The notes under the pieces were generated by a model. It was not told the DNA's origin. It worked only from the letters and a program-made list of their open reading frames with translations, and searched no databases. The position numbers were made by a program, and so were the translations under genes. This document shows, piece by piece, positions 8,926-18,725 of a stretch of 64,000 nucleotides of DNA; the first letter of the stretch is position 1, and every line of letters begins with the position of its first letter. This DNA comes from Isosphaeraceae bacterium. Its GTDB lineage: Bacteria; Planctomycetota; Planctomycetia; Isosphaerales; Isosphaeraceae. Location of the stretch: assembly GCA_026004735.1 (NCBI GenBank), contig BPJS01000001.1:1426001-1490000 (forward strand), given 5' to 3'.

Positions 8926-9925
8926 GTGGATGGGCCAAGCATAGGCGGCCGCTGGGATCGCGACGGTGGGTGGGATCACCCGGCTAGGGTGTGCTGGGAT
9001 GGGGAACGGGATCCGCACCGCCAGCCGTTTCATCACCTGCGCATCTGGAACATCCCAATTGGGTCCGACGCTCGTTACGTCTCGGCGCGGATTGAACTGT
9101 TGAACTCAACGCGAATCACGGTGGACGAAGATCCGATTGTGATCAAGCCGAGCGCTCCGATGCTGGACATTTATCGGAGCGATACCGGCTGGAACCGTCG
9201 AGCCAATCGCTATGTCAAGGACGGGGGCTTGCTGTTCCAGGCGCCGATATCCGATGAATGCCTGGTGTCCCCGAAGACCTGGCGGGGGACGACTCCGAAA
9301 TCCGGGCAGGCCGTCCTGATGCCGGATCGGCGGACGATCAAGCAAACCCAGCCGTTTGCTCGCTGTGTTGGGGAGTACGCCACAAGCCGGTATGTCAGTG
9401 ACGACGAAGACCTCTATGGGATGGTTTTTTATGGTGCCCACGGAAGGGCGTGGCTCTCGGCGATCGGTGGGACCCTGCGGGTTGGCGAACTGGTTCCGGG
9501 GGCCGGTCCGATTCCGCATGTCGTGAAGGTGAATCCGCACGCCGATCAACACTTGAGCGACGACGAGCAAACCAAGGGATTCCGCTGGCCGGCCGAAGCG
9601 GCCGATTCGTATGCACCGCAGCGCTTTGGGCGGCTCGGGAGTCCGCCGCGAGCGTGCCGGATGGATTCCCTGCTTAGCGCTCGCGCCCGACCAGGATCTG
9701 GAGGATTTGTGCTTAGAGATCGAGCCGGCTGGTCGGCTGGCCACGGCGTTTCACGATGATGGCGCCTACTGCGTCGACGACACGGCTTGGGGTGCCGTGG
9801 CGCTAGTGACCGAGTGGGAACCGGACGGCCGGGTCGCCAATCAATTCGAGCGGGTGTGGGGCTTTCCGATCGAGGGTGCGGTCGATACACCATGGGGCCG
9901 CGAACTTGAGCGCATCTTTCGGTAG
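8926..9925 (+). pseudogene. Frameshifted remnant of an uncharacterised conserved protein
   Basis: Two overlapping frames together read as one protein. Frame 1 carries RIWNIPIGSDARYVSARIEL, then RTIKQTQPFARCV, SAIGGTLRVGELVPGAGPI and KGFRWPAEAADSYAPQRFG. Frame 2 continues ALAPDQDLEDLCLEIEPAGR, DDGAYCVDDTAW and ATPWGREL-like residues to a stop at 9925. The joint falls near 9673-9677, where one extra base shifts the frame. I recognise the motif order from a family of uncharacterised bacterial proteins, in which a glycine-rich GAHGGSG-type motif replaces the GAHGRAW seen here. The start is unclear; similarity begins near 9025. A sequencing error is possible, but the damaged motif and missing 5' end favour decay. 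Confidence 0.6.
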
Positions 9926-10026
9926 CTTCACGAAGTGGACAGCAACGGGCCAGACCAGGTCGGCGGCGGAGGAACGCCCAGAGTTCCGCTGGCGGCGTCG
10001 CAGAGGGGCGGCTGAGTGAGGCTGAC

Positions 10027-11646
10027 TCAGGGCAGGAGTCGTAGCCCCATGGCCGTATTGAGGCGGAGCATCGCCCGCCGGCGGCGGATGAGGGTATCGC
10101 GGTAGAGGCGGACCACGTCGTTGTAGTCGCGGAGGGCGGCCAGGTAGGCGATCAGGTCTTCCTCGCCGGCCGCGAGTCGTTCGCGGGAGGTTCGCAGAGT
10201 CCGCTCAGCACGCGGAAGCGAGCTGGACTCCAGCCGGTCGACGGCCGCCCGCGCCACGGCTAGGGCACGTTCCTCACGTTGGACTTCGGCCTGGACGCGA
10301 CGCTCGAGTTCCTCCACCTGAAGCTGGGTTTGGCTGACGGTGAGCCGGGCACGCTGGATCTGGCCCTGGTTGCGGTTGAAAAGCGGTAAGGGGACGGTTA
10401 CGCCGACAGCCCAGGAGTGGGCGCTTCGGCGGTCGAACGGCGCGTTGTCTTGAAAGGTGTAGGGCTGGACGAGCAAAAACGGGTTCTCGAAGCGGCTGGC
10501 TTCGGCCAGCCGGAGGTCCGCGGCCGCGCGGCCGACTCCCAGGCGGAATGCGGCCAGGTCGGGGCGTGTTCGCAGGGCTTCAGCGACGAGAGCCTCCTGG
10601 GGCGGCAGTTCGGGGATCTCGATCCGCAGGGCTCCCCGGACCTGCAGTTGCTCCGCTTCATCCTGGTCGAGATGAAGCAAGAGGCCGAGCGCCCGGCGCG
10701 CTTCGCGCTCCGCCTCCTCAAACTCTTCTTGGGCAATCAAAGCCGCATCGAGCTGAACGGCGACGCGCTCGAGGTCTGCCTGCGTGACCAGACCTTGTTC
10801 TAGGAGCTGATTGGTCACGCCGACGAGCTGTTGGAGGCCTTCGACGCTGGCGCGCGCAAACCGCAGGGTCTCGCGGGCCGCTAGCGCGTCAACGAACGCC
10901 GTGTAGACGTTGTCGATCTGGAGGCGTACCGCGTCCTGGAACTGGGCCTCAACGACGCGGCGAGCCCGGCTGGCCGAGTCGATCCGAGCCTGGCGCTTGC
11001 CGGTCAGATCAACCGGGAAGGTGATATTGAGGTCGTATTGCGTGGGGCCGCCGGGGCGGCTGTTCGAATAGCGCTGATAGGGAATGAGCTGGCTATCGGC
11101 ATAAAGCAACGGATTGGTGCGGAGGCTCGCGGTCAGAATGTCGGCCTGGGCTTTCGGGATCTCGAGCTGGAGTGCCTGAAGATCAATACTCTGGCGTAGG
11201 AGCAGCTCGATCGCCAGGTCGAGGGTCAGACCGTCGGGCGGCCCCTCGGCCTCCCGGCCCTCGGGGATAGCCAACGGGCCAGCGACTGCGGGGGTTGTCG
11301 AGGGAAGGGCCGCCGGAAGCCGAAGTGCTTGAGCGGGAGTCGGCCCGGCGTCACCGGGACGGCCCAGGTTGGAAGGAACACGCGGAACGCTCGGGCCTGC
11401 GCGGCCTCCGAGACGTGTCGGCTCGTGCTGGAGAAATCCGGGCGGCATGCCTCCGGAACCCGGTGCCGGACCGAGCAAGGACGCCCCGGAGCCAGGCGAA
11501 TCCGAAATGGTTCCGCCGTGGGCCGGCACGGTCGGGGGGACATGGCCCTGCGTAAGCTGGGCAGAGCAGCGCCCGGCGAACAACAGAAGGACGACGCTCG
11601 GGGCGAGCCAACGCGCCGGATACGCAGCAGCGGAGAGCCTGGCCAT
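10027..11646 (-). CDS. TolC-family outer-membrane efflux channel (CzcC-like)
   Basis: This 539-residue protein has an N-terminal signal segment (AYPARWLAPSVVLLLFAGRC), a Pro/Gly-rich linker to about residue 120, and then two OEP repeats. The helical and turn segments include LTLDLAIELLLRQSIDLQAL, NPLLYADSQLIPYQRYSNSR and VGVTVPLPLFNRNQGQIQRA. The last of these is a hallmark of CzcC/CusC-type channels. It forms the outer-membrane exit duct of the RND complex encoded just upstream, 63 bases after the pump stop codon. The Cys near the signal end (about residue 27) could be lipidated, but the lipobox is weak. Confidence 0.9.
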   Translation of the reverse strand: MARLSAAAYPARWLAPSVVLLLFAGRCSAQLTQGHVPPTVPAHGGTISDSPGSGASLLGPAPGSGGMPPGFLQHEPTRLGGRAGPSVPRVPSNLGRPGDAGPTPAQALRLPAALPSTTPAVAGPLAIPEGREAEGPPDGLTLDLAIELLLRQSIDLQALQLEIPKAQADILTASLRTNPLLYADSQLIPYQRYSNSRPGGPTQYDLNITFPVDLTGKRQARIDSASRARRVVEAQFQDAVRLQIDNVYTAFVDALAARETLRFARASVEGLQQLVGVTNQLLEQGLVTQADLERVAVQLDAALIAQEEFEEAEREARRALGLLLHLDQDEAEQLQVRGALRIEIPELPPQEALVAEALRTRPDLAAFRLGVGRAAADLRLAEASRFENPFLLVQPYTFQDNAPFDRRSAHSWAVGVTVPLPLFNRNQGQIQRARLTVSQTQLQVEELERRVQAEVQREERALAVARAAVDRLESSSLPRAERTLRTSRERLAAGEEDLIAYLAALRDYNDVVRLYRDTLIRRRRAMLRLNTAMGLRLLP

Positions 11647-11709
11647 CCTGGCAGCCCTCGAGACGGGGCAGGGCCCCGGCGTGGTCGTGGATGGTCGGAC
11701 GAAACCCGG

Positions 11710-14700
11710 TCAGCGCACGGCCAAGGGCCTGGACTTGATCATCGGCTCGGTGGGCCGTTCGGCTCCAGTCGGCCTGGCTGGCCCCTGGCCGAAGAGCAGA
11801 TACAGAACCGGCAAGACCAGCAGGGTCAGGAACGTGTCGGCGATCATGCCGAAGAAGACAACCGTGGCCAGAGGCCGTTGAACCTCCGCCCCGATGCCGG
11901 TTGAGAGCATCATCGGCAGGAAGCCAAGGGCCGCGACTGTGCCGGTCATGAGCACGGGCCGGAGCCTCGCCTGTCGCGCCTGCTCGATGGCCTGACGTTT
12001 GGGGATCCCCTGGGCCATGCGATCGCGGATCGAGCTGACCAGGACCAATCCCTGGAGCATCGACGCGCCGGCCAACGCGACAAATCCTACGCCGGCGGAG
12101 ATCGTGAACGGCATGCCCCGAATCCACAGTCCGAGAATCCCACCGACGCGGGCAAACAGCACCCCGCTGAAGACCAAGAACGCATCACGCCAGGACTTGA
12201 AGGTCATATAAAGCAGACTGATGATCAGCAGCAACGCCAACGGCACGACCAGGAGCAGCCGCTGTTCGGCTCGGATCATGTTTTCAAACTGGCCGCCCCA
12301 GGCAACATGGTACGGGGCCGGCAACTCGACCTCGCGTTCGATTTCCCGTCGTGCCTCTTCGACGAACGAACCGATGTCGCGGCCCCGGACGTTGGCCTGG
12401 ACCACGATCCGCCGTTCACCCCACTCACGGGGGATGGTGGCTGGCCCCGAGACCGTTTCGATGCGAGCCAGCCGCGTCATCGGCAGCCGCTCGCCCCGGT
12501 CGGTGGTCAGGAGAATCTGCCCAAGCGCCTCCGGTGCGTCGCGGTAGCGGTCGGGGAGCCGAACGACCAGGGGAAAGCGGCGGTCGGGTTCGATGATCTC
12601 GCCGACGTGCAAGCCGCCGGCGGCTGCGACCATGTCCAGGACCTGGCGTGCTGAAACGCCGTACCGCGACAACGCCTGCTCATCGACCACCACTCGAACA
12701 ACCGGCTGACCCGTGATCTGCTCCACTGTGACGTCGGCCGCACCCCTGATGCGTTGAACAACCGACGCAACCTCCTCGGCCTTTGTTCGCAGCAGATCCA
12801 AATCTGGGCCATAGATCTTGATGCCCAGGTCGGATCGTATGCCGGCGATCATCTCATTGATCCGCTGCTCGATCGGCTGCGTGTAGACCGCCTCCATGCC
12901 GGGCAGTTCGTCGGTCAAGCGCGCCATCTGGACCACCAATTCCTCTTGTGACCGGGCTTTCTTCCAGCGGTCCCGGGGGGTCAGCATGATGAAGACGTCC
13001 GAGAGTTCATAACCCATCGGGTCGGTGGCAACCTCGGGAGTACCGGTTCGGGTCCAGATCGTCTGAATCTCGTCCGGGAACTCGTCGAGAAGCATCCGTT
13101 CGATGTGGGAGCCATACTCGACCGACTCCTCGAGGCTGATGCTCGGAAGGCGGACGGTACTGATGACAATTCCGCCTTCATTGAGCCGGGGGATGAACTC
13201 TGAACCGAGATGGAAGCCCATCCAGGTCGTCAGACCGGTCAACAGGCCCACCGCGACCAGCGTCGTCCGCGGGAAGCGGAAGCCCAGGCCGAGAATCGGC
13301 CGAAGCAGCGTCTGCGCCAACCGATCGACGATGGTTTCACGGTCGCGGACGCTGCGGGAGAGACCGACCGAGGCGAGCACGGGCATCAATGTCAGCGAGA
13401 GGACCAACGACCCGGCCAAGGCGAACACAACCGTCAACGCCATCGGGCGGAAGAGCTTGCCCTCGACACCCTGGAGCGTCAGGATCGGAATATAAACAAT
13501 CATGATGATCAACTCGCCGAACATCGTCGGCCGGCGGACCTCGACGGCCGCGTCGCGGACCACTTCGAGGCGGGGTCGATCGGTCTTGTCGAGGCTGAGG
13601 CGCCGGACACAATTTTCGATCATCACGACCGAGCTATCGACCACCAGCCCGAAGTCGATCGCTCCCAAGCTCATCAGGCTTCCGGCGATCCCTACCCGCT
13701 CCATCATTGTTACAGCGAAGAGCATCGAAAGCGGGATGGCGCTAGCGACGATCAAGCCAGCGCGGAGATTGCCCAGGAAGAGGAACAAGATGGCAACGAC
13801 CAGCAGCGCGCCTTCCAGCAGGTTGCGTTCGACGGTCCGGAGCACCTGATCGATCAGATCCGTGCGTCGGTATCCCACCTCGATCCGAACCCCCGGAGGG
13901 AGCGACTTGCGCAGTTCGTCGGTGGCTTGGTCCAGCGCTTCGGTCACCTCGCGTGGGTTCTCACCCATGCGGAGGAAAGCCAGCCCCAGGACACATTCGC
14001 CCTGGCCGTTGGCTGTGGCAGCGCCGCGGCGGATGGCATGGCCGATCTCAACTCGTGCCAGATCGCCGACACGGATCGGAATTCCATATTGTGTCGATAC
14101 GACGATACGAGCGATCTCCTCAACCGTCTGCTTGCGCCCGACGCCGAGCACCAGCCAGGCTTCGCCGCCCCGGCTGATGGTTCCCCCGCCAACGTTGGCG
14201 TTGTTGTCTTTCAGGGCACGCACCAGATCGTCGAGCGTCAGGCCGTACTTGGCCAAAAAAACCGGATTGACCTGGACCTGGTACTGTCGGGCCAGACCAC
14301 CCCAGGGGTTGACCTCGGCCACTCCGGCGACCCGGCGGAGCCGTGGGCGGATCACCCAGTCGGTCAGCGTGCGGAGTTCCTCGAGACCGATTTCCGGGTC
14401 CGTGCTGGTAACCAGAAAGTGAAAGATCTCGCCCACACCGGTCGCAACCGGACCCATGATCGGGCGGGCGATCCCGGCCGGCAGCTCCACCTCCTGAAGC
14501 CGCTCGCTGACCTGCTGGCGGGCAAAGTAGATGTTTGTTTCGTCGCTGAAGATCAAGACCACTTGCGAAAGACCGAATTTGGAGATGGAGCGGACTTCGG
14601 TCAATCCTTTCAACCCGCCCATGGCGTATTCGACGGGGAAGGTGATGAGGCGTTCGACCTCCTCGGCGCCCAGTTCCGGAGCGACGGTGTTGACCTGGAT

Positions 14701-14862
14701 CTGAACTGGCGTGGTGTCGGGGAATGCGTCGAGGGTGAGCCGGGATGCCGCCTGGACTCCGAGCAGGATCAGCAGGCTGGCGAGCAACAGGATGACGAAG
14801 CGATTGCGCAGGCTGAGGTCTATGAGCGCGCTGAGCAAGCCTCCGTCGGATGGGCGGCTCAT
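11710..14862 (-). CDS. Heavy-metal RND efflux pump, CzcA-like
   Basis: The ATG at 14862 gives a 1050-residue protein opening MSRPSDGGLLSALIDLSLRN, in line with the family. An upstream in-frame start would only add a tail lying in the adaptor gene. The first helix (residues about 16-36), two large periplasmic loops and twelve helices fit RND architecture. The helix-4 signature GAIDFGLVVDSSVVMIENC carries the Asp/Asp/Glu proton-relay set of CzcA/CnrA divalent-cation pumps rather than the CusA pattern, so Zn, Co, Cd or Ni is a more likely substrate than Cu or Ag. It follows the adaptor gene by seven bases. Substrate choice is inference. Confidence 0.92.
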   Translation of the reverse strand: MSRPSDGGLLSALIDLSLRNRFVILLLASLLILLGVQAASRLTLDAFPDTTPVQIQVNTVAPELGAEEVERLITFPVEYAMGGLKGLTEVRSISKFGLSQVVLIFSDETNIYFARQQVSERLQEVELPAGIARPIMGPVATGVGEIFHFLVTSTDPEIGLEELRTLTDWVIRPRLRRVAGVAEVNPWGGLARQYQVQVNPVFLAKYGLTLDDLVRALKDNNANVGGGTISRGGEAWLVLGVGRKQTVEEIARIVVSTQYGIPIRVGDLARVEIGHAIRRGAATANGQGECVLGLAFLRMGENPREVTEALDQATDELRKSLPPGVRIEVGYRRTDLIDQVLRTVERNLLEGALLVVAILFLFLGNLRAGLIVASAIPLSMLFAVTMMERVGIAGSLMSLGAIDFGLVVDSSVVMIENCVRRLSLDKTDRPRLEVVRDAAVEVRRPTMFGELIIMIVYIPILTLQGVEGKLFRPMALTVVFALAGSLVLSLTLMPVLASVGLSRSVRDRETIVDRLAQTLLRPILGLGFRFPRTTLVAVGLLTGLTTWMGFHLGSEFIPRLNEGGIVISTVRLPSISLEESVEYGSHIERMLLDEFPDEIQTIWTRTGTPEVATDPMGYELSDVFIMLTPRDRWKKARSQEELVVQMARLTDELPGMEAVYTQPIEQRINEMIAGIRSDLGIKIYGPDLDLLRTKAEEVASVVQRIRGAADVTVEQITGQPVVRVVVDEQALSRYGVSARQVLDMVAAAGGLHVGEIIEPDRRFPLVVRLPDRYRDAPEALGQILLTTDRGERLPMTRLARIETVSGPATIPREWGERRIVVQANVRGRDIGSFVEEARREIEREVELPAPYHVAWGGQFENMIRAEQRLLLVVPLALLLIISLLYMTFKSWRDAFLVFSGVLFARVGGILGLWIRGMPFTISAGVGFVALAGASMLQGLVLVSSIRDRMAQGIPKRQAIEQARQARLRPVLMTGTVAALGFLPMMLSTGIGAEVQRPLATVVFFGMIADTFLTLLVLPVLYLLFGQGPARPTGAERPTEPMIKSRPLAVR

Positions 14863-14869
14863 GGAATGA

Positions 14870-16435
14870 TCACTCACAGCAGGCGGCCCCGAGCCGTTCT
14901 TTTTGAATCTCGGAGTTGAGCAGGAATGCGCCACGCGTGACGACCTGGTCGCCGGCACGGACGCCCCAGAGGATTTCGATCCGACCGGATGAGTCGGTTT
15001 CACCGATCACCACCCTCTGCGGGCGATATTCCCCAGGTCCCATCGGTAGGAAGACTACGTGGGTGGTGTCCAACGATTGGACGGCTTCCTTGGGAACGAC
15101 GACCGTCGCGTGATCCGCGGCCAGTTGGATTGAGGCCTGGCCAAATTGTTTGGCACGGAGCAGACCATCGGCATTATTCAATTCGGCGCGGACCTTAGTC
15201 GTCCGCGTAGTGGGATCGACCTGGGCGCCGATCCAGGTGACCCGGCCTTCGAACTCGGTCGCCTCGGCACCGAGAATCCGGAACCGAACCGGCTGCCCGA
15301 CGGCCACGGCGGGCACTTGGGCCTCGTACACGTCGATCCAGAGCCACATTCGCCGCGTATCGGCGACCGAGAACAGATTCGTCGTTGGCAGGACGGCCTC
15401 GCCGATCACCGCATGACGCGCCACGACGGTTCCCGCAATCGGAGAAACGATCCGAAGGTCGCCGGACGTATCTTTCTCGTCGACGATCTGGTCCAGCTCC
15501 TCGGGCGTGAAGCCGACGTTGAGCAAGGCTCGTTCGGCGTTCAACGCCTCCGATTCCGCCTGAAACAGAGCGGTTCGGGCCTCCAACTCCTGCTTGGCAG
15601 GTACGGCGTCGCGGGATGCCAGAGTCCGGATCCGCTCGAACGAGGCTCGGGCCAGTTCCAGTGCCGCCCGTGCCGAAATCAGCCGAGACTTTGCCGTGCT
15701 GACCGCGGCCGAGTCGATGATGGCCAGGACCTCGCCCGGCTCAACCGGGTCGCCTAGGTCCTTGCGGACGACGCGGAGGTACCCCTCCATCCGCGGCGTG
15801 ATCTCGGCGAAGTAATTGGCGTCGAAATCGGTCTCAGCGTTGGCTTCGAGTTCGTGGGTATGGCGGACCAGCGTCGCAACTGCGGTCTGGATGCCGATGG
15901 TCCGCGCCAGCTCGGGGCGGCGAAGCCGAACCAGGGGTAGAGGCTCGTAACAGCGTGTGTCGTCGGGCTGGCGGCGAGCCTGGCCGTGCTCGGGCGGACA
16001 CGCCTCACAGAACTCTTCGGGCAACTGATGGGTCGCACACCAGCCATCGTCGGGAGCCGGTTCGACGGGCGGCGGGCTCGACTTCCCGCAATCCGGGCAA
16101 AACTCTCGGGGAAAACCGTGGCCCTGAGGACAGAGGATCAGACCCAAGCGGGATTCAGCCCCCGGGTCGCACTTCGTGCAGATGGCCTCGGGAAGGTTGC
16201 CGTGTTCGACACACAACTCCAGAGTCTTCATCAAATCCGGATGGCAGCGGGTGCAGTAAGCTTCTGGAACGCCGTGCTCCTCGCAGTAATCCGAGGATCT
16301 GGTTCGGTCCGATGTCGAGGCAACCTCACGCACAAACCAATCCTGGAATCGTTCCGAACCAAACCAAGCTAGACCAGCGGCAGCCAAAGCCACCATCACC
16401 GCGGCCAGACCGAGCAAACGCGGCAGTGATCGCAT
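14870..16435 (-). CDS. RND periplasmic adaptor with four N-terminal Cys/His knuckles
   Basis: This 521-residue membrane-fusion protein is anchored by a helix at residues about 7-26. Residues 51-146 hold four similar motifs of the form C-x2/3-H-x2/3-P-x3-C-x2-C (C51/H54/C61/C64, C75/H78/C86/C89, C102/H106/C113/C116, C133/H136/C143/C146). Each looks able to bind a metal. The remaining chain is a CusB/CzcB-type adaptor: barrel-sandwich hybrid (GYLRVVRKDLGDPVEPGEVL), alpha-hairpin (SRLISARAALELARASFERI), beta-barrel (DTRRMWLWIDVYEAQVPAV) and a membrane-proximal end. It probably captures metal and links pump and channel. It is the second gene of the operon. Confidence 0.9.
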   Translation of the reverse strand: MRSLPRLLGLAAVMVALAAAGLAWFGSERFQDWFVREVASTSDRTRSSDYCEEHGVPEAYCTRCHPDLMKTLELCVEHGNLPEAICTKCDPGAESRLGLILCPQGHGFPREFCPDCGKSSPPPVEPAPDDGWCATHQLPEEFCEACPPEHGQARRQPDDTRCYEPLPLVRLRRPELARTIGIQTAVATLVRHTHELEANAETDFDANYFAEITPRMEGYLRVVRKDLGDPVEPGEVLAIIDSAAVSTAKSRLISARAALELARASFERIRTLASRDAVPAKQELEARTALFQAESEALNAERALLNVGFTPEELDQIVDEKDTSGDLRIVSPIAGTVVARHAVIGEAVLPTTNLFSVADTRRMWLWIDVYEAQVPAVAVGQPVRFRILGAEATEFEGRVTWIGAQVDPTTRTTKVRAELNNADGLLRAKQFGQASIQLAADHATVVVPKEAVQSLDTTHVVFLPMGPGEYRPQRVVIGETDSSGRIEILWGVRAGDQVVTRGAFLLNSEIQKERLGAACCE

Positions 16436-16549
16436 ACGGGCGATCCCCCAGTCGTGGGGTAGAAGATGGACCCAGAACCGATCGGAGCGCGGAGCGCGGC
16501 GGGCCGGGTCATCGCCGGAATCCCGCGCGCCTTGGTGCTCAGCCGCGTC

Positions 16550-16891
16550 TCAACAGCGCAGCCGCGGAATGGTCGATCCGGCCAGCCCGGCCGCCGCGTT
16601 CGAGCAGCATCCAGCGGTGTCCCGGTCCGCGAGCCCGAACCGCGCCTGACTCCAGTCCAGTTCTTCGGGCAGGTAGAAGGGGCAGACGACTAGCTCGATC
16701 GACAGCGTTCGTAGGTCGTCGGCCCGCAGAGCTCCCTCGCAGACGCAGTTGTCGGCCGTGCTCTCGGAATGGTGGTGGGATGGGCCAGGACGCGATGTTC
16801 CGCAGTGGCCGCAGTCGATCGTGCTGGCCCCGCACGCCAACGGGCAGGACCCGATCAAAACGGCCAGGATGACGCTCGCCAGGCGGAACAC
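16550..16891 (-). CDS. Small exported Cys/His-rich protein of the metal-efflux operon
   Basis: Starting at GTG 16891 (AGAGGAGG six bases upstream; a TTG at 16897 touches the ribosome site and is less likely), this 113-residue protein has a signal peptide (LASVILAVLIGSCPLACGAS) followed by a short region rich in metal ligands: DCGHCG, SHHHSES and NCVCEG, with further Cys pairs near the C-terminus. It lies 114 bases upstream of the adaptor gene in the same direction, so it is probably the first gene of the efflux operon and may be a periplasmic metal-binding or chaperone protein. I know no named family for it. The function is inferred from composition and context. Confidence 0.6.
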   Translation of the reverse strand: MFRLASVILAVLIGSCPLACGASTIDCGHCGTSRPGPSHHHSESTADNCVCEGALRADDLRTLSIELVVCPFYLPEELDWSQARFGLADRDTAGCCSNAAAGLAGSTIPRLRC

Positions 16892-16955
16892 GCGCAACCT
16901 CCTCTTCTCAGATCATACCAGAAGAGGGAAGGGGACCCAGAGCGGCCCACGGATT

Positions 16956-18407
16956 TTAGACTCGAAGCCCGGAACGGGCAGCAGCGATGACGGGGTTCTC
17001 CGGCTCGTCGGCCGCGGGCAGGTAGGCAAGCATGGAGGCGGCAATCGCCGCACCGGCACGCCGGGATACGGCCATCTGAGCCTCTTCCCAGGCCGCCGCG
17101 CCGTATTTGTACTGATGGCTATCGCGGCCCCTGAGGATGATCCGTCGCCGAGCCTCGGCGAAGTACGCCTCTCGATTTTCGAGACGCTCCAGGGGCGCGA
17201 TGGCCAGCGTCGCCGCGCGGGCTCGGTTCCGCGACTGAGCGTCCAGAGCCTCTTCCAGCGTCGAAGGCTCGTCCGCCGCGGGGGCATCCAGGCGAATCGA
17301 CGGTGCATCGCCGATGCGCCGTCGGTAGAGCGGAACCCACGAGGCCGCCTGGAGCAGCGCGAGCCGCCGCGTCAGGTCGTCTCCGCTGGCGTGGTAGATG
17401 TAGTGAAGCGAGTTGGTCGCTGTGACGGCATGGAGCGCGATGATGCCGGGAGCCCGGACCAGTAGCTCGCTGGCCGACAGGAGAACGGCGTCCCAGAGCG
17501 AGTCGGGCGAGACCCCCGACCGCAACGCGGCGATGACCGCGTCGGCCACGGCGTCGGGACCCTCGTCGCGGATCGTTGCCACCAGGTGGCGCGTGGCCGA
17601 CTCGTCCGTTCGCCCAACCTGCCAGCCGGGCTGCAGGCTCCGCGCCCGCTCGAGGTTGGACTCGTAGGGGCCGACCGGACCTTGGACACCGTCTCCCTGT
17701 GTGTCGAGCAGGCCAAACGCCAGCGAGCGGAGCACCGGCTCGGCATGCTGCCAGCCGATCGTCTGGAGGGTCCGCCAGCATTGCATCGTGAAAATCGGCT
17801 TGTGACCGATATTACGTTGGTCGCGCAGGCCGTAGCGCCAGAAGACCTCCATGACTTCAGCGGCCCCTGCCGCCCGAACCAGCCCGGCCGTTGCGGCATC
17901 AGCCTTGGTTTCGTCCCAGCGTTCCAGGGCGTCAATCAACTCCGCGCGAGCCGTGTTCGGGCCAGGGACACGCGACTCATCCACCGCCGCGAGCGTCCAA
18001 TCGCCTTCCTCGACATCGCGCGCCTGGGAACCCTTGAAATGATCGGCCGCCCAGAACAACGGAAGCCAGGCCGCGTCGCGGTCGGCATGCTGCGCGATCA
18101 GATGGGCCGAGTGGACAGCCATCACCGCATGAAATTTGAATCCAACAGGCCGCGGCTTGATGTTACGGATCGCAGCCAGAAACGTCGCGGCGAGCGCTTC
18201 CCGATACGACAATCCATCGCGGATTCGACCAAGCAGCCCTTCGACGAGCCGATCCCTCGGCGTCTCCTCGAGCCAGCGCACCAACGGCTCGATCTCCGGA
18301 CGAAATCGAACCATCTCCGGCCCGAGATCAAACCCAGGACCCAATCCCAATCCCGCGCAGCCAACACCCACCCCTGCGGCCCGGAGAAATTCGCGTCGCG
18401 TGGCCAT
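16956..18407 (-). CDS. Tat-exported all-helical protein of unknown function
   Basis: The start at 18407 has GAGGAAGG eight bases upstream and gives MATRREFLRAAGVGVGCAG, a twin-arginine signal with the RRxFL core. An in-frame ATG 33 codons earlier would bury this signal. The mature part (483 residues in all) is helical, with conserved-looking stretches such as AVMAVHSAHL, PLFWAADHFKGSQ, HKPIFTMQCWRTL, ALHAVTATNSLHYIYHAS and GRDSHQYKYGAA. Several His residues lie in these segments and could bind a cofactor or metal. It is probably folded in the cytoplasm before export. I recognise similar planctomycete proteins but no assigned function. The gene stands alone between the RND operon and a regulator. 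Confidence 0.75.
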   Translation of the reverse strand: MATRREFLRAAGVGVGCAGLGLGPGFDLGPEMVRFRPEIEPLVRWLEETPRDRLVEGLLGRIRDGLSYREALAATFLAAIRNIKPRPVGFKFHAVMAVHSAHLIAQHADRDAAWLPLFWAADHFKGSQARDVEEGDWTLAAVDESRVPGPNTARAELIDALERWDETKADAATAGLVRAAGAAEVMEVFWRYGLRDQRNIGHKPIFTMQCWRTLQTIGWQHAEPVLRSLAFGLLDTQGDGVQGPVGPYESNLERARSLQPGWQVGRTDESATRHLVATIRDEGPDAVADAVIAALRSGVSPDSLWDAVLLSASELLVRAPGIIALHAVTATNSLHYIYHASGDDLTRRLALLQAASWVPLYRRRIGDAPSIRLDAPAADEPSTLEEALDAQSRNRARAATLAIAPLERLENREAYFAEARRRIILRGRDSHQYKYGAAAWEEAQMAVSRRAGAAIAASMLAYLPAADEPENPVIAAARSGLRV

Positions 18408-18725
18408 GCGGACAACCTTCCTCGGGGCATGTCGGAGCCGCGCCACGACCGGCTCGAGTCTGGCCCGCTCCTGGCCCCGTTCTGGTACCGGCTTGGAGAG
18501 AGACATTACGGCATTATTCTCCGCGAGCCGGGCCCATCCAAGCCATCAGCCTTCGAAATCGATGGGCGTAAGTTCAGACGCGTCGATACCGATCGAACAG
18601 CGGGAGGCCCATCGCCGTACCAGCACGGCCCGGAGAACGACGATTCGGGACCGGCGATGCCAACCGATTCGGACCCGGGCGCGGGGCGCCTGGTCGTCGC
18701 CGATCGCCGAATTGAGCTGTGTCGC
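18408..18725 (-). other. Intergenic stretch, no gene seen
   Basis: This stretch holds the 5' region of the Tat-exported protein gene and the 3' side of the response-regulator gene. I saw the ribosome site at about 18416-18423 but no convincing terminator or consensus promoter. Confidence 0.4.

Noticed and set aside
8498..8938. 146-codon minus-strand frame after tRNA-Arg
   Set aside because: Arg/Pro/Ser-rich with no ribosome site, family or neighbours to support it.
13210..14919. 569-codon plus-strand open frame opposite the RND pump gene
   Set aside because: It lies wholly antisense to a clear, conserved CzcA-like gene and its protein is polar and repetitive with no fold. Long antisense frames are expected in GC-rich DNA.
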